From positions 1-52,204 of the forward strand of contig JANYKS010000029.1 in assembly GCA_025358125.1 (NCBI GenBank): DNA of 52,204 nucleotides, given 5' to 3'. The position numbers were made by a program, and so were the translations under genes. Each line of letters starts with the position of its first letter. Within the stretch, counting starts at the first letter, position 1. The notes beneath the pieces are model-generated. The model saw only the letters and a list, made by a program, of their open reading frames with translations, searched no databases and was not told where the DNA came from. This document shows, piece after piece, positions 8,129-15,813 of the stretch. Origin of the DNA: Actinomycetes bacterium (GTDB taxonomy: Bacteria; Actinomycetota; Acidimicrobiia; Acidimicrobiales; Ilumatobacteraceae).

Positions 8129-9489
8129 GAGAGCTGCAGTCAGCAGCGAGTCGCCATCTGTGGGGACACTTCACGCGTCTCGGCGCGTTCCAGCGTGAAC
8201 CGATGCCGATCATCACCCGCGGTGAGGGCAACTACATCTTCGATCAGAACGGGCATCGCCTGCTCGACGGCCTGTCCGGTCTGTTCACCGTCAACGTCGG
8301 GCACGGTCGCACCGAACTCGCCGAAGCGGCGGCGACCCAGTCGGCAACACTCGGCTATTTCCCGTTGTGGAGCTTCGGCCACGAGCCCGGCATCCGCCTC
8401 GCCGAACGATTGGCCGACCTCGCGCCCGGTGACCTGAACCGGGTGTTCTTCACCACGGGTGGCGGTGAGGCGGTCGAGAGCGCATGGAAGCTCGCCGTGC
8501 AATATTTCGCCGCGATCGGTCAGCCGGCGCGCCGCAAGGTGATCAGCCGTCACTACTCCTACCACGGCACGACTCTCGGGGCACTGTCGATCACCGGTGT
8601 CCCCGCGATCAAGAATCCGTGGGAACCGCTGCTGCCCGGCACCGTGAAGGTGGCCAACACCAACTCGTACCGGTGCGGGATGTGTGCCAAGGCCGGTTCG
8701 TGCACCCTGCTGTGCGCAGACGACATCGAGGCCCGAATACTGATGGAGGGGCCCGACACCGTCGCCTGCGTGATCCTCGAGCCGGTCCAAAACACCGGCG
8801 GCGCGCTCGTCCCCCCGCCGGGTTACTGGGCCAGAGTGCGCGAGATCTGCGACCGCTACGGAGTGCTGCTCGTCAGCGACGAGGTCATCTGCGCATTCGG
8901 ACGGCTCGGCCACTGGTTCGGCTGCGAACGATTCGGATATCAGCCGGACATGATCATCTTCGCCAAGGGCGTGACGAGCGGCTACGCACCCCTCGGAGGG
9001 GTGATCGTCTCCGATCGGCTCGCGACGCCGTTCCTGGAGGGTGATCGCGTCTTCCTGCACGGGCTCACGTTCGGTGGCCACCCGGTGAGTTGCGCCGTCG
9101 CATTGGCCAACATCGACCTCATCGAGCGCGAGGACCTCGCCGGCAACGTGCTGCGCAACGAAGCGTTGTTCGACGAGGTGATGGCCAGGATCGGCGCACT
9201 CCCGATCGTCGGCGAGGTACGCGGCTGCGGCTACTTCCGGGTGGCCGAACTCGTCAAGGACAAGGCGACCCGAACCACCTTCGACGACGAGGAGTGCGAA
9301 TGGCTGCTACGGGGCGTGCTATCCCCAGCGCTGTACAAGGCCGGGCTCTTCTGCCGTGCCGACGATCGCGCTGATCCGGTCGTCGTGCTCGCGCCACCGC
9401 TGACGTGTGGCCCAGACGAGCTGCGCTTCATGGCAGACACGCTGGTCTCGGTGTTCACCGTCGCTTGGGACGCGTTCCGATCCCGATGA
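8113..9489 (+). CDS. Class III PLP-dependent aminotransferase (putrescine/omega-amino-acid type)
   Basis: 458-aa fold-type I aminotransferase that moves an amino group, typically from an omega-amine (putrescine, beta-alanine, GABA) to pyruvate or 2-oxoglutarate. PLP residues are visible: the TTGGGEAVESAWKLA phosphate loop (114-128), Asp256 (LLVSDEV) and Schiff-base Lys285 (FAKGVTSGYAPLGG). Four cysteines at 188, 191, 197 and 201 (C-x2-C-x5-C-x3-C) form a possible metal site or disulfide knot. The ATG at 8113 overlaps the lrp gene; a TTG at 8125 with GGGGAG just before it is an alternative start. The position beside a polyamine importer suggests putrescine breakdown (inference). It is followed with a 4-nt overlap by a membrane protein gene. 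Confidence 0.9.
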   Translation: MGSALRELQSAASRHLWGHFTRLGAFQREPMPIITRGEGNYIFDQNGHRLLDGLSGLFTVNVGHGRTELAEAAATQSATLGYFPLWSFGHEPGIRLAERLADLAPGDLNRVFFTTGGGEAVESAWKLAVQYFAAIGQPARRKVISRHYSYHGTTLGALSITGVPAIKNPWEPLLPGTVKVANTNSYRCGMCAKAGSCTLLCADDIEARILMEGPDTVACVILEPVQNTGGALVPPPGYWARVREICDRYGVLLVSDEVICAFGRLGHWFGCERFGYQPDMIIFAKGVTSGYAPLGGVIVSDRLATPFLEGDRVFLHGLTFGGHPVSCAVALANIDLIEREDLAGNVLRNEALFDEVMARIGALPIVGEVRGCGYFRVAELVKDKATRTTFDDEECEWLLRGVLSPALYKAGLFCRADDRADPVVVLAPPLTCGPDELRFMADTLVSVFTVAWDAFRSR

Positions 9490-10163
9490 GCGAAGAGCGC
9501 CCACGCGATCCGGCATGGGGATTTGTCTCCCCCGGTGAGACGCGATGGCCGGCCAGCGCCGCTGTCCTGACGTCGATCATCATCCAGCTTGCGTTGCCAG
9601 AGAGGCTGACCCTCGGCCCGTGGTGGCTGATACCAGGGATCGAATTGCTCGTCCTGTCGACCCTTTTGATCGTCGGGCCGTCCACACTCGACAACGAGTC
9701 GAAGGATCTGCGCGTGATCGCATTGGGGCTGATCGCCGTCCTCGTCGGGGCCGATGGCTCGACGTTGTGGCTGCTCATCCATCACCTCCTGACCCCCGGT
9801 GACAGCCTCGGGGGTCGGACCCTCATCTACTCGGCCGTCGCGGTCTGGTTCACATTCGTCGTCGCCTTCGGACTCTGGTTCTGGGAGATCGACCGAGGTG
9901 GCCCGATCAAACGGTGCCGCAATGACCACCCGGCTCCTGATTTCCTGTTTCCGCAAATGGAGAATCCGACCACCACGGCGGAACCGTGGGCGCCGACGTT
10001 TTTCGACTACCTGTATCTGTCGTTGACGAACTCGACAGCCTTCAGCCCCACCGACGCGTTGCCGCTGACCCACCGGGCCAAGTTGCTGATGGCGGTTCAA
10101 TCGGTGGCGTCGCTGGCAACGGTGGTAGTCGTCGGCGCGCGGGCCGTCAACATCCTCAAGTAG
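9486..10163 (+). CDS. Integral membrane protein with an ion-channel-like C-terminus
   Basis: 225-aa protein with about five membrane segments (approximately 25-38, 46-64, 77-102, 113-135 and 196-224). Residues 171-202 resemble the pore helix, filter and second helix of two-helix potassium channels: a YLSLTNS stretch, then TAFSPTD where channels have TVGYGD, then PLT and a long hydrophobic helix. The GYG filter itself is absent. Similar proteins are usually left unnamed or placed with DUF1345-like membrane proteins. The ATG overlaps the aminotransferase stop (ATGA), so it is co-translated with the amine catabolism genes and might handle an amine or ion, but function is not established. Confidence 0.75.
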   Translation: MSEERPRDPAWGFVSPGETRWPASAAVLTSIIIQLALPERLTLGPWWLIPGIELLVLSTLLIVGPSTLDNESKDLRVIALGLIAVLVGADGSTLWLLIHHLLTPGDSLGGRTLIYSAVAVWFTFVVAFGLWFWEIDRGGPIKRCRNDHPAPDFLFPQMENPTTTAEPWAPTFFDYLYLSLTNSTAFSPTDALPLTHRAKLLMAVQSVASLATVVVVGARAVNILK

Positions 10164-10247
10164 CCCTCGGCTGTTGATGTTCGCCATCACGGCATCGCGG
10201 TGTCCACATCAGCTACTCCCGACCTCTACAGAGAGCGGGTTTCGCCA

Positions 10248-10706
10248 TCAGCCGCTGACGCCGCGCAGAACGAGTTTGCTCTCCGTACTGGCCACACCCG
10301 CCTCCGCCTTGAGCCACCGGATGAACGCGTCGAGCCCGACTGCCCCGTCACAGTCCACGAGCATGGTGTAGTCCGCCTTGCCGGTGACGTAGGCAGCAAA
10401 CGTCACCTCCGGACGCGCCGTCAGCTTGGTCTCGAACGCATCCGGGCTCATCGCCGGAGGCAGACCGACATCGACGACCGCGCGCAGCCCTCTGCCGAAT
10501 GCTGACGGATCGACATCGACCTGATAGCCGCGTATTACCCCGCGCCGTTCCATCGACCGCACTCGCTCGGCAGTGGACGACGAGGAGAGGTGAACCCGCT
10601 GACCGAGTTCCCGCCAGCTGAGACGAGCCTCGTTACGAAGTTCAGCAAGGATTCGTTGGTCAAGACTGTCAATCACCATTGATTCCATGGCTACAGCGTA
10701 GTTCAT
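10248..10706 (-). CDS. aldR: Lrp/AsnC regulator, probable AldR
   Basis: 152-aa Lrp-family protein: winged HTH (about residues 10-60, with LSWRELGQRVHLSSSSTAERV) and RAM domain (about 70-150). It is divergent from alanine dehydrogenase with 50 bp between the start codons, the arrangement of AldR and Ald in mycobacteria, where AldR responds to alanine. The start at 10706 (MNYAVAMESM) has GAGGG 11-15 nt upstream; the internal ATGs at 10688 and 10679 lack a ribosome binding site. Assignment as AldR rests on context and family, not on specific residues. Confidence 0.85.
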   Translation of the reverse strand: MNYAVAMESMVIDSLDQRILAELRNEARLSWRELGQRVHLSSSSTAERVRSMERRGVIRGYQVDVDPSAFGRGLRAVVDVGLPPAMSPDAFETKLTARPEVTFAAYVTGKADYTMLVDCDGAVGLDAFIRWLKAEAGVASTESKLVLRGVSG

Positions 10707-10756
10707 CCGGTGTTTTCCCTCAGCACCACGTTGACATCTCTGTGCACTATTTGGCC

Positions 10757-11884
10757 ATGACAACACTCCTCACCGTTGGTGTCCCGAAAGAAGTAAAGAC
10801 AGCGGAGCATCGGGTTGCGATGACCCCCGACGGCGTACGCGAATTCGAACGTCACGGCATCGACGTCTTCGTCGAGACCCATGCCGGGGAGGGGGCCAGC
10901 ATCTCCGACGGGGACTACGCCGCAGCCGGGGCGACCATTGTGCCGACGGCCGCCGACGCGTGGTCCCAGGGTATGGTCGTCAAGGTCAAGGAGCCAAAGG
11001 CCGAGGAGTTCGGATTCCTGCGCCCCGATCTGACCCTCTTCACATACCTCCACCTGGCCGCCTATCCAGAGGTTGCCAGGGCGCTGCTCGCGGCCGGCAC
11101 GACCGGCATCGCCTACGAGACCGTGCAGACTGAGAACGGCGCGCTCCCCCTGCTTGCGCCGATGAGCGAGGTCGCCGGCCGGCTCGCGCCGCAAATGGGC
11201 GCCCACTTCCTCGAACGTCACAACGGTGGACGCGGCGTCTTGATGGGAGGTGCTCCCGGCGTCCGTCCGGCCAAGGTCGTCGTTCTCGGCGCCGGCAACG
11301 TCGGATGGAACGCGGCGTGGATCGCGGCCGGGATGGAGGCCGAGGTCGTGCTGTTCGACAAGAACCTCGATCGGCTGCGCTGGGTGGACCAGATCCAAAA
11401 GGGGCGGATCGTCACGCTCGCGTCGAACCGTGGCGCGATCGAGCGCAACCTGGCCGATGCCGATCTCGTGATCGGCGCTGTGCTCGTCGCTGGCGGACGG
11501 GCGCCTGTCGTCGTCAGCGAGGAGATGGTCCGCAACATGAGGCCGGGATCCGTCATCGTCGACGTGGCCATCGATCAGGGCGGCTGCATCGAGACCATCC
11601 ACGAGACCACCCACAACGACCCCGTCTACAATCTTCACGGCGTCATTCACTACGGCGTCGGCAACATGCCCGGTGCCGTTCCGCACACCAGCACGTACGC
11701 GCTCACCAACGCCACGCTCGCGTACCAACTGGAGGTAGCCGTGCACGGCGCGGCTGTCGCAGTGCAGCGCGATCCGTCGCTCCTGCACGGGATCAACACC
11801 GTCGCCGGCCAGATCACCAATGCGCCGGTGGCCGAGGCCCTGTCGCTCGCATGGGCTGACCCGATCGAACTCCTGATGCGCTGA
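10757..11884 (+). CDS. ald: Alanine dehydrogenase
   Basis: 375-aa enzyme that interconverts L-alanine with pyruvate and ammonia using NAD. It has the family N-terminus VGVPKEVKTAEHRVAMTP, the substrate-binding lysine in VKVKEPK, the nucleotide fold GAGNVGWNAA (about 178-187) and full family length (about 370 aa). It is divergent from the Lrp-type regulator, supporting control by alanine. CACTAT lies 6 nt before the ATG, a weak -10 at leaderless spacing. A convergent GNAT gene begins 15 bp after the stop. Alanine supply also feeds D-Ala-D-Ala synthesis by the ddl and murF genes downstream. Confidence 0.95.
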   Translation: MTTLLTVGVPKEVKTAEHRVAMTPDGVREFERHGIDVFVETHAGEGASISDGDYAAAGATIVPTAADAWSQGMVVKVKEPKAEEFGFLRPDLTLFTYLHLAAYPEVARALLAAGTTGIAYETVQTENGALPLLAPMSEVAGRLAPQMGAHFLERHNGGRGVLMGGAPGVRPAKVVVLGAGNVGWNAAWIAAGMEAEVVLFDKNLDRLRWVDQIQKGRIVTLASNRGAIERNLADADLVIGAVLVAGGRAPVVVSEEMVRNMRPGSVIVDVAIDQGGCIETIHETTHNDPVYNLHGVIHYGVGNMPGAVPHTSTYALTNATLAYQLEVAVHGAAVAVQRDPSLLHGINTVAGQITNAPVAEALSLAWADPIELLMR

Positions 11885-11899
11885 AGACGAGGCGACCGT

Positions 11900-12487
11900 C
11901 TATTTCGGGTCGCGCCACATCAACCACTGCGGCACGCCGGCCTTGTGGGTGAGCATCTTCGTCGTCTCGAAACCGAGCCGGGCGTAGAACGCCAGATTGG
12001 ATTCCTTCGACGACTCGAGATAGGCGCCGACGCCCTCCGCGTCGCATCGTTCGATGATCGGACGGATCAGTGCGCCACCAAACCCTTTGCCCTGATGGGC
12101 GGGGTCGGTACCGATGAACGCGAGGTAGTAGTGCGGTTCGGAGGGATGATTCTTCTCGAGCAGGCTGAGCACGCCGAGGTTGGCGAACAACCGCCGTCCG
12201 AACACCCGCATCAGACCGGGCGCGTACTTGACGATCTGAGAATTCGGCATCTTCCACTGCCCCGGCGGCGCCCAGATCGCGGCAGCCTCGCGGCCCGTGG
12301 TGGTGAACACCATTCCGTGTGGTAGCTGGACCTTGCCAATGATCTCGAAGAAACGCGTGGCGGGTCCCGGCGTCACGTTGCCACCGAACAGCACGGCGAA
12401 CACGGGGTCATCGACGAAAGCCTTTGCGAGCGTCAGCGCGATCGCCGGCAGATCGTCGGCGCACGCAGCTTGCATCGTGGCTTCCAC
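11900..12487 (-). CDS. GNAT family N-acetyltransferase
   Basis: 195-aa acetyltransferase-like protein. The acetyl-CoA binding signature is GTDPAHQGKGFGGALIRPII (Q/R-x-x-G-x-G/A) at about 130-150, followed by the helix-turn SNLAFYARLGFE typical of GNAT enzymes. The acceptor is unknown. Two starts are possible: GTG 12487, with a TAGTGT box 7 nt upstream (12495-12500), and ATG 12475, which has GGAAG 5 nt upstream. The GTG is chosen because its spacing matches the leaderless pattern of this window. It is divergent from the P450 gene with only 24 bp between starts. Confidence 0.85.
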   Translation of the reverse strand: MEATMQAACADDLPAIALTLAKAFVDDPVFAVLFGGNVTPGPATRFFEIIGKVQLPHGMVFTTTGREAAAIWAPPGQWKMPNSQIVKYAPGLMRVFGRRLFANLGVLSLLEKNHPSEPHYYLAFIGTDPAHQGKGFGGALIRPIIERCDAEGVGAYLESSKESNLAFYARLGFETTKMLTHKAGVPQWLMWRDPK

Positions 12488-12494
12488 CCGGCGA

Positions 12495-12504
12495 ACACTA
12501 CTGT
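12495..12504. promoter_or_regulatory. Overlapping divergent -10 boxes of the GNAT and P450 genes
   Basis: TAGTGT on the minus strand (12495-12500) lies 7 nt before the GTG of the acetyltransferase. TACTGT on the plus strand (12499-12504) lies 7 nt before the ATG of the P450. The two boxes share bases 12499-12500, so both genes would be transcribed as leaderless mRNAs from one 24-bp spacer and the polymerases should exclude each other. Confidence 0.5.
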
Positions 12505-12511
12505 TCGGCTG

Positions 12512-13729
12512 ATGGTCACCTCCGTGTTCGAGCTCGATCTGCCGACGTTGGACCTGATCGATGTCCCCGCCGAGCAAGCACAGTCGGTGATGCGCAACCT
12601 TGCGGTCGAACACTGGATCGTGCGCAACCCGTTCGGCTTCACGGTCCTGCGCTACGACGACGTCGCCGCAGTGTTGCGAGACAAGCGGTGGCACAGCGCG
12701 TCGGCGATCCTTCCCCAGATGGCGGGTGTCACCGACGAGCAATTCCTCGCCCGCCGGCGAGTCAGCATCCTCAGCGCGGAGGGCGATGTCCACACCAGGT
12801 TGCGGCGCCTCGTCGCTCCGGCGTTCTCACCACGCGCTGCCGACCACCTCCGGCCGTTCATGCGCGAGGTCGTCAATGGACTCGTCGACGCTGTGCACGC
12901 AGCGGGCCGGGCAGACATCGTCGGCGACATCTGCGAGCCGTACCCGATCCCGATCATCTGCGAGTTGCTCGGCGCACCCAAGAGCGACTGGCAGCTGTTC
13001 AGTCGCCTCGCCCAAGATGTGCTGCGGATCTTCAACGGAACGCTCAACGACGACCTGCCTGTGATCATGAAGGCGCAGGACGAGCTCGACGACTACGCCC
13101 GCGGCCTGATCGCGCAACGGCGGTCGCGGCCGGCCGACGATCTCATCACCGCGCTGATCGCAGCCGAAGAGGCAGGCGACAAGCTCGACAACGACGAACT
13201 GGTGACGATGGTCGGCGCCGTCATCGTCGGCGGAACGGACACCACTCGCAATCAGCTGGGGTGCTCCGTTGCTCTCTTCGCCCAATATCCCCAGCAGTGG
13301 AAGCTGCTCGCCGAACAACCGGAACTTGCGCCGCGCGCCGTCGATGAGGCGATGCGCTACTTCGGCGCGGTGCGCGGAACCGGACGGTTCGCTTCCGAGG
13401 AGATCGAGTACCGCGACATCGTGTTCCCTGCCGGCACGATGCTGATGCCGTCGCTGTCGGTCGCGAACCGCGATGGCAGCGTATTCGCCGACCCGGGTAC
13501 GTTCGACATCACCCGCGAACCGGCGGGGCAGCCGCACCTCACGCTCGGCAGCGGAATCCATTATTGCCTCGGCGCGTCGCTGGCCAAGGCAGAGCTTCAG
13601 GAAGCCCTGCCGATTCTCGCACGGCGAATGCCCGACCTGGTTGTCGACGGCGACATCACGTGGAAACCGAGTCAGGTCGGCATTTTCGGTCCGCAGCGAC
13701 TGCCGGTCACGTTCACTGCGCCTCCCTGA
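12512..13729 (+). CDS. Cytochrome P450
   Basis: 405-aa soluble bacterial P450 monooxygenase. I-helix oxygen-binding motif GGTDTT (240-245), K-helix Glu279-x-x-Arg282 (EAMR) and heme-ligand loop LGSGIHYCLGA with Cys352 are all in place. The usual Phe of the heme loop is Leu. Redox partners (ferredoxin and reductase) are not in the window. The length and sequence resemble actinobacterial CYPs acting on terpenoids, steroids or fatty acids, but the substrate cannot be deduced. The ATG at 12512 has a TACTGT box 7 nt upstream and no Shine-Dalgarno sequence. The convergent membrane protein gene starts 6 bp after the stop. Confidence 0.93.
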   Translation: MVTSVFELDLPTLDLIDVPAEQAQSVMRNLAVEHWIVRNPFGFTVLRYDDVAAVLRDKRWHSASAILPQMAGVTDEQFLARRRVSILSAEGDVHTRLRRLVAPAFSPRAADHLRPFMREVVNGLVDAVHAAGRADIVGDICEPYPIPIICELLGAPKSDWQLFSRLAQDVLRIFNGTLNDDLPVIMKAQDELDDYARGLIAQRRSRPADDLITALIAAEEAGDKLDNDELVTMVGAVIVGGTDTTRNQLGCSVALFAQYPQQWKLLAEQPELAPRAVDEAMRYFGAVRGTGRFASEEIEYRDIVFPAGTMLMPSLSVANRDGSVFADPGTFDITREPAGQPHLTLGSGIHYCLGASLAKAELQEALPILARRMPDLVVDGDITWKPSQVGIFGPQRLPVTFTAPP

Positions 13730-13735
13730 ACCGGC

Positions 13736-15112
13736 TCAAGGAGTCGATGTCGGGGTTGGCGCAGGATCCTGACCGAGTGCGATCAGGACCATTTGCCGTT
13801 CGGCGTCGTTGGCAGTGACCCGCGGCGTGATCGCGTCGCGCTCGATCATCCACGGCAGCCACATCAGGGCGACGTTCGGGCTTGTCCTGGACGGGATGAT
13901 GAACGGGTCGGCGGTTGCCGCGAGAGGGGATCCGGCTATCAACTCGAACGTCGATTTCTCGGCGCGGGACTCGAGCGCCCATTGCGCACCGAAGAGCCGC
14001 AACGATCCGGCGTTTGCCGCCACGGCGACGGCCAACAGCAGCCGACCTGCCCAACGCACCTCACGTGAGATCCTTGCCAACTGATCGACGGTGAGCGCCA
14101 GAACCGGAGCGATCAGCAACGCCGAGATGTGGAGGTACCGCGACGACGCGGCGGTGGGCACGCCGAAGCCGATCCGCTCGAAACCGATCGCGAGGAACAT
14201 CACGATGACGGTGATCCACATCGAGATCAAGGTCGTGCGGGCTCGCCAGGCAATGCCACTCCAGAGCGCAACGGCGAGCGCCGCCACGATCGCGATCCCG
14301 GCCAGGGCCGGCACGGTGACCATCGACTCGAACGTGGCCGTCACGCCGCGAACGAGGTAGGCCGGTAGCTCGGCCCGGTTGCCCGGCAGCTTGTCGGCGG
14401 CGGGATCGGTTTCCCAGGCGAGGTACCACCATGCGTAGACGATGACCTGGGGCAGTACGACAACGGCGAGCGCCTTGCCTCGTCGGCGCAGCAACAACAG
14501 CATCAACACGCCGATCGTGAAGATCGGCCCGAACCCGGACGAGACCAGGCAGACGACACCTAACGCGGCCGCAAAATAGTCACGGCGATCGACCGGACCG
14601 TCGTGGTCGACCAGCAACACCTGAGCGAGGAAGGCGACAAGCGAGAGGTTGTAGGAAATCTGGATTGCGAACACGATGTTGTCCCAGCCCGAACCGAACA
14701 CGAGCAGCATCGAACACACCAGCGTGGTGGTCCACGCCGACACGCCGACACGCCGACAGATGGAGCGCACGAGGAACACTGCGCCGACGTGGGCGACCAT
14801 GGTCGGGATCAGGAACGGCCAATACGAGCCGAGGCCGAAGATCTGCGTCGTGAAGTGGAAGATCAGGATGGGGATCGTCAACCAATGGCCGTCCTGCGCC
14901 TCGAACAGCCAGTGCTGCCAGCCCCGGCTCTGGAACAGCGCGTCGCGGCTGATCACGTAGGCCCAGTCGTCGCGCGTGAACCATTGATGGCGACCGACGA
15001 CGTACAGGATGATCACTGCGGCGCCGACTGCGATGCGGAACGCGTAGGTGGCGCCCTTGTCGCCGGCGATGAAGGAAACGGCGCGGCGCACCCGGATCTC
15101 CATCTCGGTCAT
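13736..15112 (-). CDS. Polytopic membrane protein, GT-C glycosyltransferase-like
   Basis: 458-aa protein with about ten membrane helices. After helix I comes the loop WFTRDDWAYV with paired acidic residues, as in GT-C glycosyltransferases that use polyprenyl-phosphate sugars. The ATG at 15112 overlaps the stop of the GT2 gene (ATGA), and it closes the operon epimerase, DegT aminotransferase, GT2, membrane protein. A role in transferring a lipid-linked sugar onto an envelope polymer is inferred from that context. An Asp-Pro/Thr-rich cytoplasmic or exposed tail ends the protein. It could also be an uncharacterised transporter. Confidence 0.8.
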   Translation of the reverse strand: MTEMEIRVRRAVSFIAGDKGATYAFRIAVGAAVIILYVVGRHQWFTRDDWAYVISRDALFQSRGWQHWLFEAQDGHWLTIPILIFHFTTQIFGLGSYWPFLIPTMVAHVGAVFLVRSICRRVGVSAWTTTLVCSMLLVFGSGWDNIVFAIQISYNLSLVAFLAQVLLVDHDGPVDRRDYFAAALGVVCLVSSGFGPIFTIGVLMLLLLRRRGKALAVVVLPQVIVYAWWYLAWETDPAADKLPGNRAELPAYLVRGVTATFESMVTVPALAGIAIVAALAVALWSGIAWRARTTLISMWITVIVMFLAIGFERIGFGVPTAASSRYLHISALLIAPVLALTVDQLARISREVRWAGRLLLAVAVAANAGSLRLFGAQWALESRAEKSTFELIAGSPLAATADPFIIPSRTSPNVALMWLPWMIERDAITPRVTANDAERQMVLIALGQDPAPTPTSTP

Positions 15113-15813
15113 CCGCGAACGACCAGACGCCACCACAGTTCGAGCAGCTGTCGTGCGCTGCGTGCGATGGCAGGGATCCTGAAGAACTGTGATTTGCCCG
15201 ACGGCCGGAAGTAGTGATGAACGGGTGTCTCGACGAAGCGTGCGTTCTGCTCGCGGAAGCTTCTCATCAGCTCCACACAGATCACTCCGCTCGTGGACAC
15301 GAGTGGGCGGTTGACGACAAGTTTTCGGCGGAAGAGACGGAAGTCGCAGTCGGTGTCACGCCCGGTCAGGCCGAACAGACGCTTCACGACATGGTGATAG
15401 ATCCGACCGATGATGATCCGGTGGAGGCCATCACCGCGACCGATCTTGTAGCCCTGCACGACATCGACATCGTCTGTGGCCAACGGCACCAAGAGGGAGG
15501 CCTCGCGCGCGTCGTACTGCGCATCGCCATCGGTGTAGAAGATCCACTCGTGCTGTGCTGCCGTGAAACCGGTGATGAGCGCCCCGCCGTAGCCCCGATT
15601 GCGCTCGTGATGGATGACCTTCAACCACGGTCGTGTCGTCGCGAGCTGATCCAGGACTTTCCGCGAATCGTCGGTCGAGCCGTCGTTGACGACGATCACC
15701 TCGAGCGCATCGGCGAGCGGAGCGAGCGCCGTGTGCACATCGTCGACGAGGCCGCCGATGGTTGCCGCGTCGTTGTAGCACGGAAACATTGCCGAGACAC
15801 CCGACAGTTTCAC
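15109..15813 (-). CDS. Family 2 glycosyltransferase (dolichyl-phosphate-mannose synthase type)
   Basis: 234-aa GT-A fold enzyme. The nucleotide-sugar site is seen in AMFPCYNDAATI and VVNDGSTDDS, the DxD-type metal site in YTDGDAQYD, and the late motif in RDTDCDFRLFRR, typical of enzymes that load a sugar onto polyprenyl phosphate. No C-terminal membrane helices are present, but the partner gene 13736-15112 provides a membrane protein. Start GTG 15813 overlaps the DegT stop (GTGA); upstream in-frame sequence has no family similarity. Probably forms the lipid-linked donor used by the downstream GT-C protein (inference). Confidence 0.9.
   Translation of the reverse strand: MKLSGVSAMFPCYNDAATIGGLVDDVHTALAPLADALEVIVVNDGSTDDSRKVLDQLATTRPWLKVIHHERNRGYGGALITGFTAAQHEWIFYTDGDAQYDAREASLLVPLATDDVDVVQGYKIGRGDGLHRIIIGRIYHHVVKRLFGLTGRDTDCDFRLFRRKLVVNRPLVSTSGVICVELMRSFREQNARFVETPVHHYFRPSGKSQFFRIPAIARSARQLLELWWRLVVRG

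Noticed and set aside
10731..10736. TTGACA as -35 box of ald
   Set aside because: A -10 box at 16-18 bp downstream would fall on the start codon itself, and no good hexamer is found there.
12475..12793. Long N-terminal extension of the GNAT protein
   Set aside because: The upstream frame overlaps the P450 gene antisense and lacks acetyltransferase features.
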